Shown here one piece after another: positions 11,663 through 21,282 of a stretch of 64,000 bases of DNA (the first letter of the stretch is position 1; every line of letters begins with the position of its first letter). Source of the stretch: Zygaena filipendulae (Eukaryota > Arthropoda > Insecta > Lepidoptera > Zygaenidae). The stretch lies in assembly GCA_907165275.2 (NCBI GenBank), contig OU015664.1:3248001-3312000 (forward strand), in the 5' to 3' direction. The translations under genes and the position numbers were made by a program. The notes beneath the pieces are model-generated. The model was not told the origin of the DNA. It worked only from the letters and a program-made list of their open reading frames with translations, and did no database searches.

Positions 11663-12372
11663 TCTACAGTTCTAAAGAAAACCTAAATATAATCAGAATA
11701 CGTAATATTATCTGTATAATTTCATTTATTAGATTTTCGGATATAAACTCAGTATCATGATAAAATCCCTATAACACCAGTATTTAAGTTTAGATCGATT
11801 TCAGAGCAATAAAATCAACAAGCAAAGCCTGTGAAGTGAGGTATACTTTGATAAATTGATAAAGTCGCGAAGCCAGCGAGCGAGCTTCCCGGTCGATAAA
11901 ATATAATTTATGAGTGCGTTAATTCTTTTATAACTTTTATTGCCTATTGCTGTCAATAGGTAATCTAAAAATATTGGAGTCGGATTTGTTTTATTAGTTG
12001 TTGGCTTTAGGCGCGGTTGTGGGGAATTTTATTGAAACGAGACGGCACGGACGAAATTAGTTTCAGCTATTTACACCTTTTTTGACAACCACTCAATATG
12101 AGAGCGGTTCTTCGTACGTCAGATGTCGTAAATATGATTTTTGAGTGAGATAAGTTTGTGGGTTTTTGTCGGGTGCATGCAGCAGTGCACGTGGGCGCTT
12201 TGGTTAAAAGACTATTCAAGAGGTATGGTTGCAGGAGCCTGATTTTCTCACGTTCCTAAAGAGAAAATACTAGTACGCAGACAATGTGTCTTGAAGCATT
12301 TATTTTTACGGACCCGATGATAATAAGATCCGTATAATTAATCATTCGGTACGATAGGTGCCTCCGTCCAAA
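11663..12372. other. Non-coding DNA
   Basis: No feature supported. Short palindromic GTGCATGCAGCAGTGCAC at 12171-12188. Confidence 0.4.
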
Positions 12373-12425
12373 GAGTTCCCGAGGGGCAAACCTATGTTTG
12401 GGCTGACAAAACTACGGGGAGCTAG
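12373..12425 (+). mobile_element. Helitron-like 3' end fragment
   Basis: AGTTCCCGAGGGG through CTACGGGGAGCTAG before T; only the last ~50 bp are recognisable. Confidence 0.45.
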
Positions 12426-13024
12426 TAAACTAATTGTTTAATAATACCTATTTGCTAAGTATAACTTTTTGAACATAACCTCGTAAATTCAAAAAAGGTT
12501 AAAGTATTGTACCCTCACTTACTAAATAGAGTTATCAATGATCAGCGAACATAATATACCTATACATATATTTTCTTTTGTGTTCAAATGTCAGAGATCG
12601 CTTATTGTTCGTCTCTATAGGATTCCACGCCCCGTGTCACTGTGTCGGCTATATTGTTAAAGTATCATACTGCTGAAGAGTGTACCACGCCTTATTGCTG
12701 TTAGATGCTTGATATATGGGTAGAATTACCAAGACTTATTGTTGAGACATTAGTTATTGTTTTTATAGACTTTTGTTTGTTTGTTTATTTCATGGATCAT
12801 AGCTTACGCGGCAAAGCAAAGCCTTGCCATGTCCCAACGCTATGCCCTGTTTTGGTTTTGTTTAGGTAAACTGAGTTGTAAATTTTTTTATCCGCAATAA
12901 TTGTATTAATTTTTTAGTTTAAATTTGATATTTGCTGGCGTCTTTTCAAACTCCCACACCGACTTTATCAATTTAGACATTTTACTTTGGGGCCAAAATA
13001 TAAGGACATAAAAAGCATATGGTC
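12426..13024. other. AT-rich non-coding DNA
   Basis: Nothing recognised. Confidence 0.4.
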
Positions 13025-13131
13025 GGATCTCAACATCCGACCGAAACAACTATAGGTACTTAACTACTTTTTAACACTATTATACTTAATATTTTAGTGT
13101 TAAAAAGCAGCTTGGTCGGATGTTGAGATCC
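13025..13131. repeat. Short fold-back with perfect 18-bp inverted termini
   Basis: GGATCTCAACATCCGACC (13025-13042) is the exact reverse complement of 13114-13131. An inner 13-bp perfect inverted pair, CTTTTTAACACTA / TAGTGTTAAAAAG, lies at 13067-13079 and 13095-13107. The left terminus also extends to a self-complementary GGTCGGAT...ATCCGACC hairpin. It looks like a tiny MITE or a cruciform-forming sequence. Confidence 0.75.
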
Positions 13132-13363
13132 TTCCTTTCTTCTTTTCATGTCTAGAATAATTAATTAATCGATTACCTACTTACAACTGGGTCAAAATGT
13201 TAATTGAGTTTATAGTAAGAATTAACGTGTCACCTCCCACAGAGATATTATGCGTATCAGAAATCTAAGTTACAGCTTACAAATTGTATGTTTGAACGGC
13301 TACATAAAGAAAACTGTCACTACCACGATAAATACCACACAATCAACATGTTTATCTAATCTA

Positions 13364-13601
13364 ACCGCCGCACTCGGAGTCAACTTTAATTATTACTTAG
13401 TTAAGTATAGATTTTTAAAACAAAACTGCCGCAATCAGACAAGTTTAATTAATTAATGTTAATTGGCATTTAACTAATTAAGTTACATCTCATTAAATGT
13501 CAATTAACATTAATTTACTAAACGTCTCTGATTGCAGCAGTTTGGTTTTAAAATCTATACTTAACTAAGTAATCATTAAAGTCGACTCTGAGTGCGGCGG
13601 T
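13364..13601. repeat. Long palindromic fold-back element
   Basis: The left arm (13364-13472) and right arm (13494-13601) are reverse complements with few mismatches, separated by about 22 bp. The outer termini read ACCGCCGCACTCGGAGTC and ACCGCCGCACTCAGAGTC. RNA from it would fold into a hairpin of about 105 bp. A 68-codon ORF across the left arm is not a gene. It is most likely a fold-back MITE. Confidence 0.8.
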
Positions 13602-14076
13602 ATGTATATGTAGCAGGTATAGGTATATGCCGAGAACAGAAAATACTGCAATGATTAGCGAGTAGGTACACCAACACAATCGGTCGGGTTAAGTTACAAC
13701 TGAGGGTAAATTTTGTCACGCAAATACAAAAACACTGCACCTATAAGGGTCTCCATATCAAGTATGATGTTCGACATTTCTTCACCATTAACGATTGCGT
13801 ATTCGATTCCTGTTCTTCACGAGTATCGATTCCGAGACATCGAATCGCGACAGCAATCAATCTCCCACGGTGTCCGCATCGGAATGAATTTCAACGAATC
13901 CGCAACCAGTATTGTGAGTTTATTCAATTTTGCGAAATATGTCCACCATTACAAAACAGCAACGGCCCGATTTATGAGGAGCTCATATTGGTAAGATCAT
14001 ATGACAGTGGCTAATATGGACAACTATGTACATAAAACGCTATTTCGAGACTTAGGCTCTATTCACACTAAATTTA
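13602..14076. other. Non-coding DNA, unsupported 93-codon frame
   Basis: An open frame at 13713-13994 starts at TTG, has no recognisable domain and no splice context. Sequence composition is slightly less AT-rich here. I see no clear feature. Confidence 0.35.
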
Positions 14077-14251
14077 CGGTTTTCTAGAAAAGCGGTGCCG
14101 TAATCTAGCGGCCGTTATATGCATTACGGTGTCCCTCGACGTTGGTTCTCTATTAAACCCACTCCGTTGGTTTGCATAGACAACGTTTTAGTGACATCAT
14201 CCACCGCTACATCACAGCCGTTATATTAGATAGCGGCACCGCCGTTAACCG
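14077..14251. repeat. Imperfect inverted repeat (MITE-like)
   Basis: GCGGTGCCGTAATCTA near 14092 pairs with TAGATAGCGGCACCGC near 14227-14242. The arms are imperfect outside this core and GC-rich relative to the surroundings. No ORF or target duplication could be fixed. Confidence 0.5.
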
Positions 14252-14591
14252 TTGTTTAAGCTCTCAGTGAGCGGCGTAACGTGTGCCAGCCCCGGTCGAC
14301 TCAGCCACAAATCGGCGACCGAAGCTAATATAAACAAACCGAAGCAAATTGACGTTTGTGGACATTATCTCTAAAAATTAATCACTGAATGAATTGTGGA
14401 CTAACGCAATGAAGCTGGTGAAGACAAATACCACACTTACAAATATTTTTAATGGGGTCTTGTGCAGATCTTGTGGACCCCTGTGCTTTGTCTGTTACTC
14501 GTACTGTTACTTGGCATGCATGAGCTTTTTGTATTTCATTATTTTTATAATTTAGAAGAAAATATTAAAAACAATTTTATAATTAGCTTGG

Positions 14592-14880
14592 CTAATATGT
14601 CTTTAACATGTCCTTAAGAATGTGTGACGTCCGCCGCCGTCCGTTCCGTTCCGCCCCCAACGGTTCCCGGTTTATGCTAGTTGCCATTTTCTTGCGACAC
14701 GCTGTTTGTGCTTTTTTTGTTATTGATACGATTGTCGTAACGAATAAAGTTAATTTCATTTCATTAAAATACATTTGATGACATTGCTCATCACTCATCA
14801 CAATTGTTTACCCCGATGTGGGGATCGAACCCGCGACAATCGCGGAGCAGGCAGATTTGCTATCTGCTAGATTATTTATT
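14592..14880 (-). mobile_element. tRNA-derived SINE (head plus body)
   Basis: Reversed, 14810-14880 contains TAGCAGATAGCAAATCTGCC followed by a perfect RNA polymerase III B box GGTTCGATCCC and an imperfect acceptor-like segment. The body downstream on the minus strand runs to about 14592. The clover-leaf is not intact, so this is not a working tRNA gene. The body end is approximate. Confidence 0.55.
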
Positions 14881-15155
14881 ATTTATTAAACTGTGGGTTG
14901 TTGGAAGAGTTAATAGTGGGGTCACTGGCAAAAAATACAAATGCTTTTGTGGTTTCTTTGCAGAGTGTAGGTGATTTCTTAATCAATAGGTATCTAGGAC
15001 ATAAGTCACAAAATAAATATAATTATAAAAGTAATATGTGAAACCACTAACAGTTTGTCTATGGCCCTGGGGCCTAGAGAACCGCTAGAAAAAGAGGCCG
15101 CGTATTCAATAAGATTGAAAATCACTGCACTAGGCCAACATTGTTGTCCTTATAA
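14881..15155. other. Non-coding DNA
   Basis: No feature; a 64-codon frame starting at 15055 runs into the next repeat and is rejected. Confidence 0.4.
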
Positions 15156-15342
15156 TCTAATATATATAAATCACGTGTCACGTTGTTTGTCCGCGATGGA
15201 CTCCGAAACTACCGAACGGATTCTGATAAAATTTTGTAACCATTTATAATATGGTCCAACTTAAAAGATAGGATAGTTTTTATCCCGGAATTCCCGCGGA
15301 AACTCCGAAATTACCGCGGATGAAATCGCGGGGGACAGCTGG
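15156..15342 (+). mobile_element. Helitron-like element, subfamily E
   Basis: It starts TCTAATATATATAAATCACG after A and ends GGGGGACAGCTGG before T, with CTGG fitting the Helitron CTRR rule. A close relative is at 63136-63310, sharing the TTGTTTGTCCGCGATGGACT block. Confidence 0.75.
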
Positions 15343-15360
15343 TATAATAATATAAGACGC

Positions 15361-15602
15361 ATGGTGGTAGGGCGCTCTCTAGTGCCCGGCTGGCTAGCTA
15401 CCACCTTCAAGTTGCAAATCTGTCGCCAAGCACCTAACGGTGTGTTCCGGCAGCCCCACTTGAAAGCCAGTTCCCATCCCCATTCCAGGTTGGCAACGCA
15501 CCTGCACGCCTTCTGGTGTTGCAGATGTCTATGGGCGGCGGTAATCACTTACCATCAGGTGTACCACTTGCCCGTTTGCTCCCTATGACATAAAAAAAAA
15601 AA
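15361..15602 (+). mobile_element. LINE-type 3' end with poly(A) tail
   Basis: GC-rich block ending GTACCACTTGCCCGTTTGC, CTATGACAT and a 12-A tail. Fragments of the same 3' end lie at 11580-11662, 20031-20092 and 53846-53911. It resembles 3' ends of CR1/L2-like LINEs common in moths; the clade call is a guess. Open frames of 75-95 codons on both strands are incidental. Confidence 0.6.
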
Positions 15603-16486
15603 GACGATGTAATAAGTCATTAATCGGTTTTTGCTCAAAATAAGACGCGTCTACATGAAGTTGTAAAGTTCTATGCCTGAATGAACTCTTGTTTTATTTA
15701 TTTAGTTTCGTTTATATTCAAGAGTATTTATAAAATTCATGAGAGTACAAAAACCCAAACCGAGGTTTATGAAACACAAACCCTTTTACAGTTTTATAAC
15801 TGAATTTGTTCGCTATCGCAGGATAAAGCGATCACGACTGGTCTAATATGGTAACAATAAAATGTTAATTTAATCGTATAAGGTGAAGCAATAAATATAT
15901 ACGAAAGCCCGACAAATTGTTTGAATTAATTGCACTCAAAGAATATATTATTTTATCAAAGATTAAATGCTGTTCGGGATTAGACACAACTTAACGTTTT
16001 ATATATGTATATGCAAGCGACTTATTTGGATAAATACTCGTATACACAAGGACAGTCCAAAAGGGGGCTCCAAGATGGAACGGTATTACTATGTGTCCAT
16101 GCTAGCAAATAACTTTTTCTCATCATTTTTCTCAAAAGTCAACAGATATCGAGAATCTCAAATATTAAATCTATAAGTGTAATCTTGTGTTTAGATAATA
16201 AGAACCATCGTGGTGTTTAAATCGGTGCTCAAGATGGTGACCATATCTAAAAAATACACATATTATACGTATTATTATTTAAGGTGTTCGTGACTTGGCA
16301 CCTTCTTTTCAACTTGCATAGAATTTAAGAATGTTGCTGTAATGTATTCTGATTGACTACGGTGTGCTACAATTTCCTTTTTTAAAGGTTGTAAAATTTT
16401 ATCTGAAACTATAAATGGGCAAGTTCTTATTTTTGTTTCAGCTCGCATTTTAATGCACGTCACACGTGTAATTTTCACACCAGTCA
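15603..16486. other. AT-rich non-coding DNA with a repeat fragment
   Basis: 16045-16160 resembles 10790-10900. Otherwise nothing recognised. Confidence 0.4.
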
Positions 16487-16606
16487 TCCCAACTAATATT
16501 GTAAATGTGAAAGTGAGTTTGTTTGTTGGACATAGGGTACTTTTCATCCCGGAATTCCCGCGGTAACTCCGATATTACCGCGGGTGAAACCGCGGGGAAC
16601 AGCTAG
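16487..16606 (+). mobile_element. Helitron-like element, subfamily A, internally deleted
   Basis: Both termini are intact (TCCCAACTAATATTG after A; hairpin + GGGGAACAGCTAG before T), but it is only 120 bp. The block between the GTTTGTTTG motif and GGACATAGGGTAC is missing. Confidence 0.8.
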
Positions 16607-16687
16607 TTTATTATAATCTATCTAATACTAAAAGTCTTTTAGAAATGAATTGAGGTTTATGAAAAGCACAAAAGTAATAAATAATAA

Positions 16688-16866
16688 TCCCTACTAATAT
16701 TATAAATGCAAAAGTAACTCTGTCTGTCTGTTACGCTTTCACGCTATAAAGGCTCAACCGATCAACATGAAATCATCATCAAGGGTACATCAGGGTAGTT
16801 TTAATCCCGATATTCTCGCGGGAACTCCGAAATTAACGCAGTTGAAACCGCGGGGAACAGCTACAA
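16688..16866 (+). mobile_element. Helitron-like element, subfamily A
   Basis: It starts TCCCTACTAATATTATAAAT after A and ends GGGGAACAGCTAC, with the last base of CTAG changed. Standard body. Confidence 0.8.
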
Positions 16867-16879
16867 TAGTATAAGTAAA

Positions 16880-16944
16880 AGAAGCTTGGAGTTCCTGTGG
16901 GAATTCCAAAACTCACGCTGGTAAAACCGCTATCACAGCTAGTG
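16880..16944 (+). mobile_element. Helitron-like 3' end fragment, subfamily D
   Basis: GGAGTTCCTGTGGGAATTCC through TATCACAGCTAG before T, directly downstream of the previous copy. Confidence 0.6.
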
Positions 16945-18067
16945 ATCAATATTTGTACCTGTAAATATAGAGGACACTTGGTATAAAAATAAAAAGGGAA
17001 ATTCAGATCAGTTTTTGCATACGCATAGTATAGATTTTATTTATTTATTTACCCTAAATATATTTATCGTTAAACTCGAAGCCCATGACATTTCGTTTGT
17101 GAAAAGTAATTTAATAATATAGTCACGAACTCAATCGCCGACCGATCGTCGATTTTAAATAAGTATATTGGCAATGTTAAGACGATGACGTATAGATTAA
17201 ATGCGTGTTTATAAAAATAAAATTAAGACATAAGTGTACTAATCGTAAATAACAAAAAAAAATTTACAAATCTTAGGTACTTTTTTACACCAAATACGAT
17301 ACCATGATAAAATGGTTTATTTCACCTTGTTTTTCACCATCCCGAATGACGAACAAGATTTGTCGTTAGGTAATTTATTGTAATTAAATCGAAACCAAAC
17401 CGCAGTCAAAAATATTAGGTTATGCTCATGTCGTCTCGCGGAAATTTATTTCAAACTCTTATACGTATATTTTCAATATGAGTTTTTAAAGAATCGACCG
17501 AAAATGTAAGTTTTACCGAAACCATTGTATTGGCAAAGAATTGTGACAAAGTTAGTATAGTATTATCAATTGTGGTGTTGGTCTAATTAATTTTTGTAAA
17601 AGTTGTACATAAAGTCAACAAAGATTTCATTCAGAAAAAATAACGTTATACCTACGACTTTTTACCTTATCCAAAACCGGAACAAAACCAACACAATATT
17701 TAAAACCGTTGAACTTTTAGCGACATTCGCACTTTGACTTAATGTAATATTAATTATTTCATAATACCTCTAGGTATAAAGTTTAATTTAGCATCACTTT
17801 AAAGTCGATTACATACGTTTATCCTAAAGACATAATTATATAGCGGTTCAAGTTAATTAAACGAGTGCATACTTGCTTCGTTAAATATAAAGTGAAAGGA
17901 TATAAAGATCAACTTTACAGCAGGAATGCTTGAAGGAGGTGAAGTAATTTATCGTCCTTAACACAGTGTATAAATATTTTTGATTATTTTTAAAATGTCA
18001 ATGTTGTAGGTACCTACTCCAATAAATCAATTTAAGATTTCGCTAAAGGATCACAAAATATAACACA
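16945..18067. other. AT-rich non-coding DNA
   Basis: No gene, RNA or repeat boundary recognised. Confidence 0.4.
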
Positions 18068-18252
18068 CTAGTTGTTCGTTCACGGTTTCACCCGTAAACT
18101 TCGGGACTCCCTCGGGAACTCTAACAAATGTCTTATAACACTCAGGAATAGTGCAGCTTCCATCTCTGAAAGAATTTTTAAAATCGGTTTAGTAGGTCCA
18201 AAGATTATCTCTCACATCCAAACAAATACATAAACTCTATATCTCTTAGGGT
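18068..18252 (-). mobile_element. Helitron-like element, subfamily F
   Basis: The + strand starts CTAGTTGTTCGTTCACGG after A. The body has the GTGAAAGAATTTTTAAAATCGG-like segment shared with 7760-7920, 28489-28676, 37363-37550 and 38526-38722. The hairpin is degenerate. Confidence 0.6.
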
Positions 18253-19585
18253 ATCATTTTTTTACCTATATTCCTTAAATAAAAAAAAAAAAACGCTGAA
18301 TCGGATGTATTGGAGAAAAGTAAAGTATTCGATTCTCGTTTCTCATAACAAAAATAAATAAAAAAAATTTTTCATTACTCATACTCGGAAAGTAGGTCTG
18401 AAGTTGCCTGAGAAGCGGGTTGAAAGTAACCCTTTTCAGCCCTAGGGAGAATCGCTTTCAACTGACAACTGTCAAATTATTAAAAAAACTAGGTCTATTT
18501 TCACATTTCTATTAAACCATGTTTCAACTTTCTATACAGCCAGCGCGATGTAAAATTAAAATAACGTAAAGTTTAAGTAGGTATTAATTAAAATAAAATT
18601 CACTCACTTTTTCTTAAGCTAATTCCTATTTATATTTTTTTATTTTCTTTAATTAATACTTAATAAGTAAAGAAAAAATTTTTTTTAGGTCGCCACAATG
18701 TAAATAAAAAATACTGGCTGAATAGCTAGCCGGCCAAAGAAAAAGAAATAGGTGGGAAAATGTCAAGCGACTATCCGATCTTCACTGATTTTTTCTTTAG
18801 CTAATTCCTATTTTTATTTTGACTTTCCTTGCATTCGTAATGAAAAGCATAGTGTTACCCTCGGGAGAAAGTTACTTTCACCCCTATAATAACAATGTAC
18901 TATTTGACATAATGCGCCGGCAACTTACGCGCCGACGGAAAAATTTCATGATATCTTTTTTACGAAAAATACCCTAAGAAGTCGTATGTTGTATATTTAT
19001 TACGCGATTACTCGAAGACGGCTGGACCAATCGGAAAAAATATTTTTTTATTTACAATTTTCTCTGTGATTTATGAGGGTTTTTTTAACTTTTATTAGAA
19101 GTAGGTATGTATGTATGTATCAGTCTACCTAGAGCTTCAATAGGTCTAGGTAGACCTAACATCCTTTATACAAAAGATAAGTTGGTAGACTTGCATTTAG
19201 TTTATTTTGATCTCTTCAAAAAAGTGACATGTTTATTAAGTTGACTTCCCAATTATTGTAATTAAGACCGTAGAGAAAATAAAGGTACAATTTTGTACGA
19301 TATTTAAACGTAGGTAATTATTATATGTAGGTTTTTTAAATTGGTTTGCTTACAAGAATATAATTGAACTTTAAACGTATATATTTAAAGTTTAAATTAA
19401 ACTTCCTTTTGTGACACCATAAATTTAAAAAATATTATGACCTTATTTTGTTGTTGTATAGTTAATGCATATCAAGTTGTAAAATTATTAACGATAGTAT
19501 TTACCTATGTATATATATAGACACGGATCATATAATAGTCTAAATAAGAAATTTCAATAGTTGTTTATTACTTTATACAAATTAA

Positions 19586-19780
19586 TCCTATTACCTATTA
19601 TTAATAATTGAGATTAAGAGTTTGTTTGTTTATTTGTTACACTTTCACGCGTTAACTACTTAACCAATCATTATGAAATATTTCATATATTATACTGTCA
19701 TGTATCCCTATACAGAAACGGAATAGGGTGCTTTATCCCAGAATTCTAGCAAGAACTCTGAAAGGGAACCGCGGGAAAAA
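19586..19780 (+). mobile_element. Helitron-like element inside the inverted repeat
   Basis: It starts TCCTATTACC after A, has the TTTGTTTGTTTATTTGTTAC and ATCATTATGAAAT motifs, and ends near AACCGCGGGAAAAAG without a clean CTAG. It lies in the loop of the 18366-20215 structure. Confidence 0.6.
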
Positions 19781-19851
19781 GTTCTCCGTGACAATCTATG
19801 TATAACGTTGTTTAATAGTACATTGTTATCCTAGGGGTGAAAGTAACTTAT

Positions 19852-19922
19852 TTAGCCCCGAGACGGGGTTTGGCGCCCGAGCGTAGCGAGGGCGCCAATA
19901 GATCGAAGGACTAAATAAGTCT
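19852..19922. repeat. GC-rich insert with hairpin in the right arm
   Basis: Contains GGCGCCCGAGCGTAGCGAGG followed by GCGCC, so GGCGCC brackets an imperfect CGAGCG...hairpin. ACTTATTTAG and CTAAATAAGT flank it as an inverted pair. It is absent from the matching left arm. Confidence 0.6.
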
Positions 19923-20030
19923 TTCTCCCGAGGATAACACTGTGCTTTTCATTACGAATGCAAGGAAAGTCAAAATAAAAATAGGAATTAGCTAAAGAAA
20001 AAAATGAGTGAATTTTATTTTACATAAATC

Positions 20031-20092
20031 AACCATTAGGTGTGCTACTGGTCAGTAAGTATGCCCCCTATGACATAAAAAAAAAAAAAACT
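20031..20092 (+). mobile_element. LINE-type 3' end fragment with poly(A)
   Basis: ACCATTAGGTGTGCTACTGG, GCCCCCTATGACAT and 14 A residues: a short, diverged copy of the 15361-15602 3' end, inserted between the inner and outer right arms of the large inverted repeat. Confidence 0.6.
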
Positions 20093-20367
20093 TGAGTTTC
20101 AGCAGTATCCAGCTGTCAGTTGAAAGCGATTCCCCCTAGGGCTGAAAAGTGTTACTTTCAACCCGCTTCTCAGGCAACTTCAGACCTACTTTCCGAGTAT
20201 GAGTAATGAAAAAAAGATTTACGGATCATTTAGATTTCAACTTTCAGGTTGTTTTTTGGTGACGTTTTTACGTTAAAGATTGTTTATCTTGGGCATTTAG
20301 TATATCGCAACTTTAGAATTAAAGTGACCTAACTCAAAATTCCTGTAACTGCCGATCCTAACTAAAT

Positions 20368-20462
20368 TCTTATTAATATTATAAATGCAAAAGTGAGTTT
20401 GTTTGTTTGTTTAATGTGACGCGTTCACATCTTAACAGCAACCGATCATCACTAAATTTTGC
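20368..20462 (+). mobile_element. Helitron-like element, 3'-truncated
   Basis: Has the 5' end TCTTATTAATATTATAAATG and continues to AACCGATCATCAC, then the similarity stops; no hairpin end. Confidence 0.6.
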
Positions 20463-21121
20463 TGGAACACACAGTTGTTATAATTTTCCCAAACAATGTA
20501 CGTAGGTACATCGTATCTATATGTATTTACGTACTTATGTGTTTGGATTTGACGCTATTAAATATCAATGCAATTTTTTTCCAATCTGAAATTAATAACG
20601 TAAAAGAGAATTCCTATAGAATAATCAAAAAGCGTCATAATTTTACGTCACCAATGCTACAGTCCATACACAACTGTGATATGATCTGAACTTTTGATAA
20701 CATTGAAAGTTTATGTGTTTATTGTTTAATTAAAAATTTCCGTTTTTGCGTATGTACTTATATCTACACTGATATAATATTATGAAGAGTTACCTTTGTG
20801 CGTTTGTAAGATTGGATGTAGGCGATAATCATTGAAGCTACTGAACTGATTCTAAAAATTTCCTTCACTGATAGAAAGCCGTAGCTCTGAGTGAAATAGG
20901 ACAAAAGGGCCTAATATACGGAAATAAATATAAAAAAAGGTTATAGGCAATATTGTCAGTAAAAAATGTTCCCTATATGGCTTACCTACCCCTTCTAACC
21001 TACATTTAAGGTTTCCTTAGTGAAATAAGCTAATAAAAATCGATTCCATTCATTATTAACTGTAAAAACCTACGAGTTTTAATTGTCATTAAAGGTCTAT
21101 AAAATGTTATTACTTCCAACG
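20463..21121. other. Non-coding DNA upstream of the LTR element
   Basis: A 76-codon frame at 20459-20689 shows nothing recognisable. 20770-20905 has weak similarity to Helitron-type bodies (ACTGATTCTAAAAATTTCC). Confidence 0.35.
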
Positions 21122-21126
21122 ACGTT

Positions 21127-21282
21127 TGTTGTAGATTCTAATCTATGTTGTCTGTGGTCAATTGTCTATGTCAGATGTAAATGTCCGCTGAAAAAAAATA
21201 TATCGTCTCGTCTCTGATCTCGCTGTCTTTATTTAAATAAATAATAATCCATCCAGACCAACATCATCCACAATATAAAACA
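21127..21282 (+). repeat. 5' LTR
   Basis: 156 bp, TG...CA. It reads identical to 25019-25174. It contains a TATA-like AAATATAT stretch near 21197 and an AATAAA signal near 21236. The last base is also the A of the Gag-Pol start codon. Confidence 0.95.

Larger units (their letters stand above)
18366..20215. repeat. 1.85-kb inverted-repeat element (large TIRs)
   Basis: The outer arms 18366-18474 and about 20107-20215 are near-identical reverse complements, sharing CATACTCGGAAAGTAGGTCT and GAGAAGCGGGTTGAAAGTAA. The inner arms, about 18780-18900 and 19810-20010, are also reverse complements; the right inner arm carries an extra ~70-bp GC-rich insert. The middle holds no transposase ORF but includes a Helitron-like copy. 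It fits a non-autonomous DNA transposon with long TIRs or a duplicated-inverted structure. Confidence 0.7.

Noticed and set aside
13713..13994. 93-codon ORF starting with TTG
   Set aside because: No ATG start, no domain and no exon boundaries; kept only as an unexplained stretch.
15261..15588. Overlapping 95- and 75-codon ORFs on both strands
   Set aside because: Both cover the junction of a Helitron-like element and a LINE 3' end; repeat-derived.
21127..21282. Target duplication of 4 or 6 bp for the LTR element
   Set aside because: The bases beyond ACGTT differ on the two sides (G before the left copy, A of the LTR end before the right), so 5 bp is the exact match.
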